23,803 bases of DNA, taken from contig CAMPKP010000037.1 of the NCBI GenBank assembly GCA_946887295.1, positions 1 to 23,803 of the forward strand, given 5' to 3'. This DNA comes from an uncultured Gemmatimonadota bacterium. GTDB taxonomy: Bacteria; Gemmatimonadota; Gemmatimonadetes; Gemmatimonadales; GWC2-71-9. Positions 12,880 through 19,688 of this stretch are shown here, one piece after another (position 1 is the stretch's first letter; every line of letters starts with the position of its first letter). The notes under the pieces were generated by a model. The model was not told the DNA's origin and did not search any database. It saw only the letters and a list, made by a program, of their open reading frames with translations. Position numbers and translations under genes: made by a program.

Positions 12880-15498
12880 ATGCCGACGCGAACGTACCAT
12901 CTCATTCCCCATACCCACTGGGATCGGGAGTGGTATCTCACGCGCGCGGCCTTCGTCTCCCGGCTGGTGCCGGCCCTCGACGATCTGCTCGCGCGGCTGG
13001 AGGACGAGCCGGGCTTCCGCGCCTTCGTGCTCGACGGCCAGACCGTACTGCTCGAGGACTATCTGTCGGTGCGTCCGGAGATGGAGGGCCGTGCCCGCGC
13101 CCTCGCGTCGGCCGGCCGGCTGCAGCTCGGTCCCTGGTACGTGCTCGCCGACGAGCTGATCCCCTCCGCCGAATCGCTGCTGCGCAATCTGCTGGCGGGA
13201 CGCGCCGACGCCGAGAAGCTCGGCGGCTGGATGGACGTCCTGTACTCGCCCGATGCGTTCGGCCATCCCGCGACCTGGCCGGCGCTCGGGGCGGAATTCG
13301 GCATCGGGTACGGCGTGCTCTGGCGCGGGCTCGGCGGCGAGCCGGGCCAGGACGGCGACCTCCATCGCTGGCGAGCGCCGGGAGGAGCCGAGGTCGTCCT
13401 CCACCACCTCTCGCCTGACGGCTACGAGGCCGGGGCGGCCCTCCCGGCCGACCCTGAACGGCTGGGGCCGGCCTGGGAAAAATTGAAGGCACAGCTCGTC
13501 CCCCGATCCCGGACGCCGCATGTCGCGGTCTTCGTCGGCGCCGACCACCACGCGGCCCATCCCGCGGTCGGCCGGCTCCGGGACCTCCTCTCGCGGCTCG
13601 AGCCCGACTCCGAAATTCGCGTCTCCCGGCTGTCGGAGTACTTCGAGGCAGCGGCCCGTGACACGGGGAGCCTGCCGGTGCTCGAGGGCGAGCTGCGCTG
13701 GTCGTACGGCTACACCTGGACGCTTCAGGGCGTGCACGCGACCCGCACGCCGCTCAAGCGTCTCCACGCGGAGGCCGAGCTGAGCCTCGAGCGCATGGCC
13801 GAGCCTTTGGCCGCGCTCGCCTTGGGGCATGGGCGACGCGATGCACGGCCGCTGCTCGACCACGCCTGGCGCACCCTGCTCCGGTCGCAGTTCCACGATT
13901 CCATCGCGGGCTGCACGTCCGATCCCGTCGCCGAGCGGGTGACGCTGCGGCTGGGCGACGCGCTTGCGATGTCGGCCGAGCTCGCGCGCAGCTCGCTCGA
14001 CGCGCTCACCGGCAACGACTCCGATGCGGCGCGTGAGAGCCCCGCGGGCGTCGCGCCGCGCCTCGTCTTCTACAATCCCGTGCCGCGGGAGCGGAGCGCC
14101 GTGGTCGTCGCCGACCTCACCTGGTTTCGGCGCGACGTCCTCGTGGGCCCGCGCGGCGGCCGGGCCCCTCGGCAGGCCGGCGCTCCGTCCGAGCGCGATC
14201 TCGCCCACGCGCTCGACGGCATACCGTACCAGATTCTGGGCCGGCGTCTCGCCGACGAGCGGCTGGATGCCGCCCGGCACTATCCCGATCAGGACGAGGT
14301 CGAAGTCGTCCGAGTCGCGCTCGCGACCCCCGGGCTCGGCGGCTTCGGCCTGGCCACGGGCCTGACCTCCCGGGCGCCGCGGGTCGGCGTGAGCGCGGGC
14401 GCCCGTGGACTCGACAACGGTCTGCTCGACGTGGTCTTCACCTCCGACGGTCTGGTCCGCATGACGGACCGGCGCACTGATGCGCGCCATGAGCGCCTCC
14501 TCTCGCTCGAGAGCGAGGGCGACGCCGGCGACACCTACAGTTTCGCGGCGGTGGAGGGGGACCGCCCCAGGTCCGCGGCGTGGAGCGCCGTGCGACCGCT
14601 GGCCGCCGGGCCGCTGGTCGGCGCGCTCGAGGCCCGGGCGACGCTGCGATCGGGCGCGGTGCGGGCGCGAATGATCCTCTCGCTCTACGCCGGCAGCCCG
14701 ATCCTCCGCTGCACGATCGAGCTGGAGAACGCTGCCCCCGATCACCGTCTCCGGCTGCGGATCCCGGCCGGCAGGCCGGAAGCGGACGTCGCGGCAGGCG
14801 GGCCGTTCGGCGTCGTTCGCCGCGCCGTCGTGCGGGTGGATGCCGCGCGATATCCGCTCGAGACGCCGGTTGCGACGGCACCCGCGCAGCGCTTCGTCGC
14901 GAGCGCGGCAGGCGATGCGGGTCTCGCCGTCCTCGCGCCCGGGTTCTTCGAATACGAGCGCGACGAGGCGGGCGACCTGATCGTCACCCTGCTCCGGTGC
15001 GTGGGGCAGCTCTCCAGGGAGGACCTCCCGAGCCGGCCGGGCCACGCCGGCTGGCCCGTGGCCACGCCGGGCGCGCAGTGTCGGGGCCGGGAGCGCCTTC
15101 AGCTCGCGCTGGCGCCGGTGACGGGGGCGGACGTCGAGCTGGGCGCGCCGCTCGCGAGCCTGTGGGAGGATGCGTTCGTCCCGCCGCGAGCCATCTGGCT
15201 GCGTCAGGCGACCGAGCTGAACCTGCCGCCGACCGATTTGAGGCTGGAGGGCGAGGGGCTCGTCTTCTCCTCGCTCAAGCCCGCGGTCGAAGGCGGCGGC
15301 ATCGTCTTCCGGTGCTACAACGCCACCGGATCCGCGGTCACGGGCCGCCTGCGATCCGGTATGCCCATCGTCTCCGCCGCGAGGGTCCGCGCGGACGAGC
15401 GCGAGCCGCGGCCGCTGCGCCTCGACTCGCGGGGCTCTTCGGTCGCCTTCACCGCGGGTCCCCACGAGATCGTGAGCCTGCTGCTCACGCCGGCGTGA
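12880..15498 (+). CDS. Glycoside hydrolase family 38 alpha-mannosidase (MngB-like)
   Basis: Retaining, zinc-dependent alpha-mannosidase, 872 residues, close to the size of E. coli MngB. The N-terminus HLIPHTHWDREWY carries the zinc ligands H13 and D15. The candidate nucleophile is D125 in LYSPDAFGHP, and another zinc ligand is H339 in SQFHDSIAGCTSDPVAERV, a strongly conserved GH38 block. The central three-helix region includes SYGYTWTLQGVHATRTPLKR, and the C-terminal half is the usual beta-sandwich region. No signal peptide is present, so the enzyme is cytoplasmic and probably acts on imported oligosaccharides or on mannosyl-glycerate-type compounds (the MngB substrate is a phosphorylated mannosylglycerate). 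No PTS gene is nearby, so an unphosphorylated substrate is more likely (inference). It may be expressed from its own promoter. Confidence 0.93.
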   Translation: MPTRTYHLIPHTHWDREWYLTRAAFVSRLVPALDDLLARLEDEPGFRAFVLDGQTVLLEDYLSVRPEMEGRARALASAGRLQLGPWYVLADELIPSAESLLRNLLAGRADAEKLGGWMDVLYSPDAFGHPATWPALGAEFGIGYGVLWRGLGGEPGQDGDLHRWRAPGGAEVVLHHLSPDGYEAGAALPADPERLGPAWEKLKAQLVPRSRTPHVAVFVGADHHAAHPAVGRLRDLLSRLEPDSEIRVSRLSEYFEAAARDTGSLPVLEGELRWSYGYTWTLQGVHATRTPLKRLHAEAELSLERMAEPLAALALGHGRRDARPLLDHAWRTLLRSQFHDSIAGCTSDPVAERVTLRLGDALAMSAELARSSLDALTGNDSDAARESPAGVAPRLVFYNPVPRERSAVVVADLTWFRRDVLVGPRGGRAPRQAGAPSERDLAHALDGIPYQILGRRLADERLDAARHYPDQDEVEVVRVALATPGLGGFGLATGLTSRAPRVGVSAGARGLDNGLLDVVFTSDGLVRMTDRRTDARHERLLSLESEGDAGDTYSFAAVEGDRPRSAAWSAVRPLAAGPLVGALEARATLRSGAVRARMILSLYAGSPILRCTIELENAAPDHRLRLRIPAGRPEADVAAGGPFGVVRRAVVRVDAARYPLETPVATAPAQRFVASAAGDAGLAVLAPGFFEYERDEAGDLIVTLLRCVGQLSREDLPSRPGHAGWPVATPGAQCRGRERLQLALAPVTGADVELGAPLASLWEDAFVPPRAIWLRQATELNLPPTDLRLEGEGLVFSSLKPAVEGGGIVFRCYNATGSAVTGRLRSGMPIVSAARVRADEREPRPLRLDSRGSSVAFTAGPHEIVSLLLTPA

Positions 15499-15505
15499 GC
15501 CGGAC

Positions 15506-15535
15506 CTGCCGGGCGGCGAGGCGACCGGCTATGTT
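15506..15535 (+). promoter_or_regulatory. Putative promoter of the cysteine-cluster protein gene
   Basis: CTGCCG at 15506-15511, an 18-base spacer, and TATGTT at 15530-15535, which ends 5 bases before the ATG at 15541. It resembles the better promoter before the last lipoprotein (TTGCCG, 16 bases, TATTCT). There is no Shine-Dalgarno sequence before the start, as expected for a leaderless message. Confidence 0.4.
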
Positions 15536-15540
15536 CTCGC

Positions 15541-15891
15541 ATGCGCGATTTCCCGGCGCTGCCGTGCTATCCCTGCCCTCATCATTCCGCCTGCTGCGCC
15601 TACGGGGTCACCCTGAGTGACGACGAGGCGGCGGCGATCACCGCCGTCCACGGTGCCGCCGTGGTGTACCGCACCCGCTGGGGAGAGTGGCGCACGCGGG
15701 TGCGTGGCGGGCGCTGCGTCTTTCTGCGCGACAACGTCTGCACCATCCACACCGAGTCGTACTACCCGGCGGTCTGTCGGGGATTCCCCTGGACCGACGC
15801 CGAGACCGGCGGTCCCTACGAGTACGACCGGACCATCTGTCCCGAGTTCATTCTGCGGCCGGAGCTGGTGAGCATCCACCGTTCCGTCTGA
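15541..15891 (+). CDS. YkgJ/UPF0153-type cysteine-cluster protein
   Basis: 116-residue protein with eight cysteines arranged as in YkgJ-family zinc- or iron-binding proteins: C9-x2-C12, C18-C19, C59, C67 (GGRCVFLRDNVCTIH), C79 (YPAVCRGFPW) and C100 (TICPEF). The motif C-x-FL-x-x-x-x-C-x-I-(H/Y)-x-x-x-P-x-x-C-R-x-FP is the family hallmark. The cluster is thought to bind metal; the cellular role of the family is poorly defined. It is cytoplasmic, with no signal peptide. It has a 42-base gap upstream with a promoter-like element and a 37-base gap before the dipeptidase gene. Confidence 0.88.
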   Translation: MRDFPALPCYPCPHHSACCAYGVTLSDDEAAAITAVHGAAVVYRTRWGEWRTRVRGGRCVFLRDNVCTIHTESYYPAVCRGFPWTDAETGGPYEYDRTICPEFILRPELVSIHRSV

Positions 15892-15928
15892 CCTTGTCGG
15901 CCCCCCATTCACTTTCCCGAGCCTGCCC

Positions 15929-17206
15929 ATGCATGCGGTTCACCGAGCCGGTCTGTTCCTTCTCGCACTCGCCATGACGTCCGCCGCCTCCCTGGCCGCC
16001 CAGAGCGATCCCGCGCTCGAGCGGGCCCGGAAGATCCTTCGATCGGTGCCGCTGATCGATGGGCACAACGATCTGGCCTGGGAGATCCGCAACTCCAGGA
16101 CGGCCCCCCGCGACGTCGCCGCGTACGACCTTCGCGGCCGGACGCGGGGGCACACCGACCTGGACCGGATGAAGGCCGGCCAGGTGGGGGCGCAGTTCTG
16201 GTCCATCTACGTTCCGGGCGAAGTGAAGGACAGCGGCTTCGCGAGGATTCAGCTGGAGCAGTTCGACATCGCTCGGCGCACGATCGCGCGGTATCCCGAC
16301 CGGCTCACCCTCGCGCTCACCGCGAACGACATCGAGCGCGAGTTCAAGCGGGGCCGGATCGGCTCGCTCCTCGGCATGGAGGGCGGCCACGTCCTCGAGA
16401 ACTCACTCGGCGCGCTGCGGGTGTACTACGATCTGGGGGCCCGCTATCTCACGCTCACCCACAACGTGACGCTGGACTGGGCCGATGCGGCCGCCGACTC
16501 GGCCCGCCACGGCGGACTGACCGAGTTCGGGCGTGAGGTCGTGCGGGAGATGAACCGCCTGGGCATGCTGGTGGATCTGTCGCACGTCTCGCCGGGCGTC
16601 ATGAGCGACGCGCTCGACGTCGCCGAGGCGCCGGTCATCTTCTCCCATTCGTCGGCGCGCGCCCTCACCGATCACGTGCGCAACGTCCCCGACTCCATCC
16701 TCCAGCGCCTGCCCAGGAACGGAGGTGCAGTGATGGTGACGTTCGTGCCGGCATTCGTCTCCCAGGAGGTGGCCGACTGGGAGAAGGTCGCGGACGAGGA
16801 GTCGAAGCGAATGGAAGCGGCGGTGAGCGACTCCGCCGAGCGGAGCCGCCTCACCGAGGCCTGGCTCGCGGCGCACCCGCGGCCGGCGGCGACGCTGGCC
16901 CAGGTGGCCGATCACATCGAGCACGTGCGCAGGGTGGCGGGCGTGAATCACGTTGCCATCGGGAGCGACTTCGACGGGATCACGAACACGCCGGTCGGGC
17001 TGGAGGATGTATCCACCTTCCCTCAGCTCTTCGCCGAGCTGGTGCGCCGGGGATGGAGCGACGACGACCTGAAGAAGCTGGCGGGCCGGAACCTGCTGCG
17101 GGTGCTGCGTGCGGCTGAGGCCACCGCCGTACGGCTGCGCGGCCAGCGGGCGCCTTCGACCCGGACCATCGAGGAGCTCGACAGGCCGGTCGTGAGCACG
17201 CCCTGA
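15929..17206 (+). CDS. Membrane dipeptidase (peptidase family M19), exported
   Basis: 425-residue binuclear zinc dipeptidase of the renal-dipeptidase family. The N-terminal signal peptide (AGLFLLALAMTSAASLAAQ) is probably cleaved after residue 24 or 25, so the enzyme acts in the periplasm or at the outer surface. Metal-site residues are all visible: H46 and D48 in IDGHNDLAW, the bridging glutamate in GMEGGHV, histidines in VDLSHVSPG and IFSHSSAR, and the substrate/catalytic segment IGSDFDGI. The family hydrolyses dipeptides, including ones with a C-terminal D-residue. It converges on the SURF1 gene, with repeats in the 48-base gap. A functional link to the oligopeptide-type transporter upstream is possible but not shown. 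Confidence 0.94.
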   Translation: MHAVHRAGLFLLALAMTSAASLAAQSDPALERARKILRSVPLIDGHNDLAWEIRNSRTAPRDVAAYDLRGRTRGHTDLDRMKAGQVGAQFWSIYVPGEVKDSGFARIQLEQFDIARRTIARYPDRLTLALTANDIEREFKRGRIGSLLGMEGGHVLENSLGALRVYYDLGARYLTLTHNVTLDWADAAADSARHGGLTEFGREVVREMNRLGMLVDLSHVSPGVMSDALDVAEAPVIFSHSSARALTDHVRNVPDSILQRLPRNGGAVMVTFVPAFVSQEVADWEKVADEESKRMEAAVSDSAERSRLTEAWLAAHPRPAATLAQVADHIEHVRRVAGVNHVAIGSDFDGITNTPVGLEDVSTFPQLFAELVRRGWSDDDLKKLAGRNLLRVLRAAEATAVRLRGQRAPSTRTIEELDRPVVSTP

Positions 17207-17243
17207 GTGTCATCCCTTAGGATAACACCACGTAGGATGACAC
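17207..17243. repeat. Inverted/direct repeat in the convergent gap, possible bidirectional terminator
   Basis: GTGTCATCC at 17207-17215 can pair with GGATAACAC at 17220-17228 (8 of 9 pairs, loop CTTA) or perfectly with GGATGACAC at 17235-17243. The two right arms lie in a direct repeat of 14-15 bases (aggataacaccacgt / aggatgacaccacgc). It starts immediately after the dipeptidase stop and ends 11 bases before the SURF1 stop. It is AT-richer than the flanks and has no T-tract. It could be a shared terminator or a fragment of a dispersed repeat family. Confidence 0.55.
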
Positions 17244-17254
17244 CACGCCTTCAC

Positions 17255-17977
17255 TCACGACGCCGGCGGCGGCCCTCCCGGACGCCTGCTTCGACCCACC
17301 ACCAGCACCGCGAAGGCGACCGCCATCCCGGCGAACAGAAACCACTGGATGGCGTAGTTCAGGTGCGGCCCGTCGTCGAGCTCGGGCGGCGCGAGCCGCT
17401 GCGGCACCCGGGGAAGCGACGCGTCCGGCGCCTGCCGCACGACCACCGGCAATAGAGGGTAGGGCAGACGCCCGCGCAGGGCGTCCGGGTCGAGGCGCGC
17501 CCAGGTCGTTCGGCCGGCATGCTCGACCGGCCGGCCGCCGCCGTTTCCGAGCGGCGCCGCGAGCCCCCGCACCGTGACGGTGCCCGTCTCGTTCAGGGAG
17601 CCGGTCTCGACTCGCACCGCGTCCGGCGACGGCACGAACCCTCTCAGCACCAGCACCGCGGAATCGCTCCCTTCCAGCCGCAGTGGAGTCACCAGGTGCA
17701 CGCCCGGCGAGCCGTCGAGGGCCTGGCCCCGCAACACGACCTCGTGGGTCCGGTCGTACACCCCCCGCGCCTCGACCCACCGTCCGCTCAGCTCCTCCGC
17801 CGTCCAGTCCGCGCCGGCCGCGAGCCTGAGCGGCGGCTCCGCGCGCGCTGCGAGGGCCGCCCGATTGGCGGCACGGCGCTCCGAGAGGCGGTGCAGCTGC
17901 CAGAGGCCCAGCCGGACGCAGAGCGCCGCCATGAGAAGCAGCCCAACGATGGCGATCCGGCGGAGGCTGGGAGACAT
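17255..17977 (-). CDS. SURF1 family protein (cytochrome oxidase biogenesis factor)
   Basis: 240-residue inner-membrane protein with the SURF1 layout: an N-terminal helix (IAIVGLLLMAALCVRLGLWQ) running into the family motif GLWQLHRLSERRAANRAAL, a periplasmic domain, and a C-terminal helix preceded by HLNYAIQWFLFA, matching the conserved H-x-x-YA-x-x-W-x-x-(F/L) end. Also seen are GVHLVTPLRLEGSDSAVLVLRGFVPSP and TTWARLDPDAL. SURF1 proteins assist heme a insertion into aa3-type cytochrome c oxidases, implying aerobic respiration. No cox, ctaA or ctaB genes lie in this window, so it is an orphan copy. The ATG at 17977 gives the normal short cytoplasmic N-terminus; the frame stays open to 18145 but that extension is unlike the family. 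Confidence 0.9.
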   Translation of the reverse strand: MSPSLRRIAIVGLLLMAALCVRLGLWQLHRLSERRAANRAALAARAEPPLRLAAGADWTAEELSGRWVEARGVYDRTHEVVLRGQALDGSPGVHLVTPLRLEGSDSAVLVLRGFVPSPDAVRVETGSLNETGTVTVRGLAAPLGNGGGRPVEHAGRTTWARLDPDALRGRLPYPLLPVVVRQAPDASLPRVPQRLAPPELDDGPHLNYAIQWFLFAGMAVAFAVLVVGRSRRPGGPPPAS

Positions 17978-18147
17978 GGCCTGTCTGTGGTCGAGGACGG
18001 TGGCGTGGCGAACGGCTACGGGTCCGATTTCTAACTCCGCCGCGCCCAAGCGTTTCCGAGGAGGCTGAACGCGGTCCGGTGTTTGCCGTGACGGGCGGCG
18101 TCCAGGTGGTCGCTGCGACCCAACATAACGACGGCGAGGCTGCAATC
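17978..18147. other. Divergent intergenic region between SURF1 and beta-barrel genes
   Basis: 170 bases serving two divergent genes. AT-richer spots at gatttctaac (around 18026-18035) and aacataacga (around 18122-18131) are the likely promoter areas, facing left and right respectively, but I could not assemble a convincing -35/-10 pair. A GAGGAGG run at 18058-18064 lies 14 bases before an in-frame GTG (18079) of the barrel gene frame. That start would bury the signal peptide, so it was not used. Confidence 0.35.
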
Positions 18148-18753
18148 ATGCGCATCGAATGGCGCGCCATTCCGGCGGCGGTCGCACTGCTCTTCACCGC
18201 GCTCGGCACCGGGGCCGCCCAGGATGCGCCCAGGGGGCTCTCGGTGGTTCGCGAAGGCGACCGCGCCGGCTTCTGGGGCGGCCTGTCGCTCGGTGCCGGT
18301 GGCGAAGCCTTCGACCTGAGGGATGGAGCGGGGTACAGCGAGGAGCTCTACCGGCCCACGATCTCGTTTCGCCTCGGCGGTACGGTGAGCCGGAACCTCA
18401 GGCTCGGAGGCGAGGTGCTGGCGTGGATCGACGAGCACGACCGGACGGTGGAGTCGCTCACCAGCTTCCTCTTCGTCGGCCAGCTGTATCCACTCGCGAC
18501 CTCGGGGCTTTATTTGAAGGGCGGTCTCGGGCTCGGCCGGAACGCCGTGGACTTCAACGGCGGCGGTGGGGTGGGCGACACGGGATTCGCCGGGCTGCTC
18601 GGCGCCGGGTGGGAGATCCGGTTGGGGCGGCGATGGTATCTCAATCCAGCGGTCGATGTCGTGGGCCACAGCTACACCGGGCGCGGCAACGAGCGCTATC
18701 GCGAACGATTGGTCAACTTCGGGCTCGGCGTGGTCTTCCAGAGCGGGCGGTGA
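18148..18753 (+). CDS. Small outer-membrane beta-barrel protein
   Basis: 201-residue protein with a signal peptide (MRIEWRAIPAAVALLFTALGTGAAQ, cleavage near residue 25). After it come alternating, glycine/aromatic-rich strands typical of an 8-stranded barrel: GFWGGLSLGAGGEAF, PTISFRLGGTVS, LRLGGEVLAWID, SLTSFLFVGQLYPL, LYLKGGLGLGRNAV, GFAGLLGAGWEIRL, WYLNPAVDVVG and a last strand LVNFGLGVVFQSG. The layout resembles OmpA-transmembrane-domain/OmpW-like proteins; I cannot assign a specific role. The start is set by the signal peptide, with a weak GAGG site about 10 bases upstream. It may share a promoter region with SURF1 on the other strand. Confidence 0.8.
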   Translation: MRIEWRAIPAAVALLFTALGTGAAQDAPRGLSVVREGDRAGFWGGLSLGAGGEAFDLRDGAGYSEELYRPTISFRLGGTVSRNLRLGGEVLAWIDEHDRTVESLTSFLFVGQLYPLATSGLYLKGGLGLGRNAVDFNGGGGVGDTGFAGLLGAGWEIRLGRRWYLNPAVDVVGHSYTGRGNERYRERLVNFGLGVVFQSGR

Positions 18754-18793
18754 GCCCGATTCGACGACGACCCGCCAGCCGGTGGTGGTACCC

Positions 18794-19522
18794 ATGACGA
18801 ACGACACGGCTTTGAACTCCTGGCTCCTTCTTCCGGCACTCGCCCTGATCGGCGTGCTGGGCTGTGGCGGCGACCTCGGGCTCCCCAGCTCGTCCGGCGA
18901 GGGAGTGGACCTCTCCATACTCGGTGGGAACGGCCAGGTCGGAACCGTCGGCCAGGAGCTGCCCCAGCCGCTGACCGTGGCTGTGGAGTCCAACGGAGCT
19001 CCGATCGAGGGGCACAAGGTCGCCTTCATCGTGGCCGGCGACACCGCCGCGGGCAGACTGGAGCCGGATACCTCCGTCACCGGTCCGGACGGCCGCGCCG
19101 AGGCTCGCTGGGTGCTCGGGCCGGAGCCGGGATCGCACGAGGTCGTGGCCAAGCTGGTGGTGAGCGACCCGGAGCCGCCTCCGACGGCGATCTTCCAGGC
19201 TTCGGCGCTTGCCGGCGAGCCCGACACGCTGCGCGCACTTAGCGCGACGAGCCAGCCGGGACGGCTGGGCCAGCCCACCCGCGAGGCGCCCACGGTCCTC
19301 GTGGTGGACCGGTTCGGGAACCCGGTCGGCGGGACGGCGGTGGCCTGGGACGTGACAGCGGGCGGAGGGTCGACCAGCAGCGCGCAGACCTCGACCGGGC
19401 CAGATGGGCGTGCCTCCGTGACCTGGACCCTCGGCCTTGGCATCGGAGTGCAAAAAGTGGCAGCGCGGGTGGACGGGGTGCACGGCTCGCCCGTGACGTT
19501 TACCGCGACGGTGCTGTTCTGA
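18794..19522 (+). CDS. Lipoprotein with two bacterial Ig-like domains (first of three paralogues)
   Basis: 242 residues. Lipoprotein signal (LLLPALALIGVLGC) with lipidated C24, then CGGDLGLP and SGEG, the same mature start as the next two lipoproteins. Two Ig-like domains of about 95-100 residues follow (about 38-132 and 138-242), each ending in the invasin/Big_1-like pattern: V-D-x-x-GNPV..VAWDVTAGGGS, then a T-x-GPDGRA..W.LG segment, then G-x-x-V-A-x-V and SPVTFTAT. A surface or periplasmic adhesive or structural role is inferred from such domains. The 40-base gap to the barrel gene has little room for a promoter, so they may be co-transcribed. The start is set by the signal peptide. Confidence 0.85.
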   Translation: MTNDTALNSWLLLPALALIGVLGCGGDLGLPSSSGEGVDLSILGGNGQVGTVGQELPQPLTVAVESNGAPIEGHKVAFIVAGDTAAGRLEPDTSVTGPDGRAEARWVLGPEPGSHEVVAKLVVSDPEPPPTAIFQASALAGEPDTLRALSATSQPGRLGQPTREAPTVLVVDRFGNPVGGTAVAWDVTAGGGSTSSAQTSTGPDGRASVTWTLGLGIGVQKVAARVDGVHGSPVTFTATVLF

Positions 19523-19528
19523 GGGCGA

Positions 19529-19625
19529 AGCCGTCGCGGCTCCGCCGCAACACGGCGCCTGGGAAGTTGCATGAAGTCGTAGTCCCACAACGGATTATGC
19601 CGGTGAGCCGGACTCCCGTTCCGGC
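19529..19625. terminator. Two small hairpins in the gap between Ig-like lipoprotein genes
   Basis: AGCCG-TCG-CGGCT at 19529-19541 begins seven bases after the stop. GCCGGA (19607-19612), a 7-base loop and TCCGGC (19620-19625) lie further on, followed after about 10 bases by a pyrimidine-rich run (ctttcttcctgccttgttccc). Neither is a textbook intrinsic terminator. The 166-base gap should also contain the promoter of the next gene; I could not identify it with confidence. Confidence 0.3.
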
Positions 19626-19688
19626 ACGCATCGTGCTTTCTTCCTGCCTTGTTCCCGGTACCCACCGGCACTCGAATCCAGAGCGGAC

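Noticed and set aside
12541..15465. A 974-codon minus-strand open frame opposite the GH38 gene
   Set aside because: Same high-GC artefact; the plus strand holds all GH38 catalytic motifs.
18079..18147. An upstream GTG start for the beta-barrel gene, with a GAGGAGG run 14 bases before it
   Set aside because: The extra 23 residues would precede and mask a typical signal peptide beginning at the ATG at 18148, and the spacing is too long.
19567..19600. TTGCAT followed by GATTAT as a promoter for the large Ig-like lipoprotein
   Set aside because: The spacer would be 20 bases or more, too long for a sigma70-type promoter, and it lies about 90 bases from the start with a hairpin in between.
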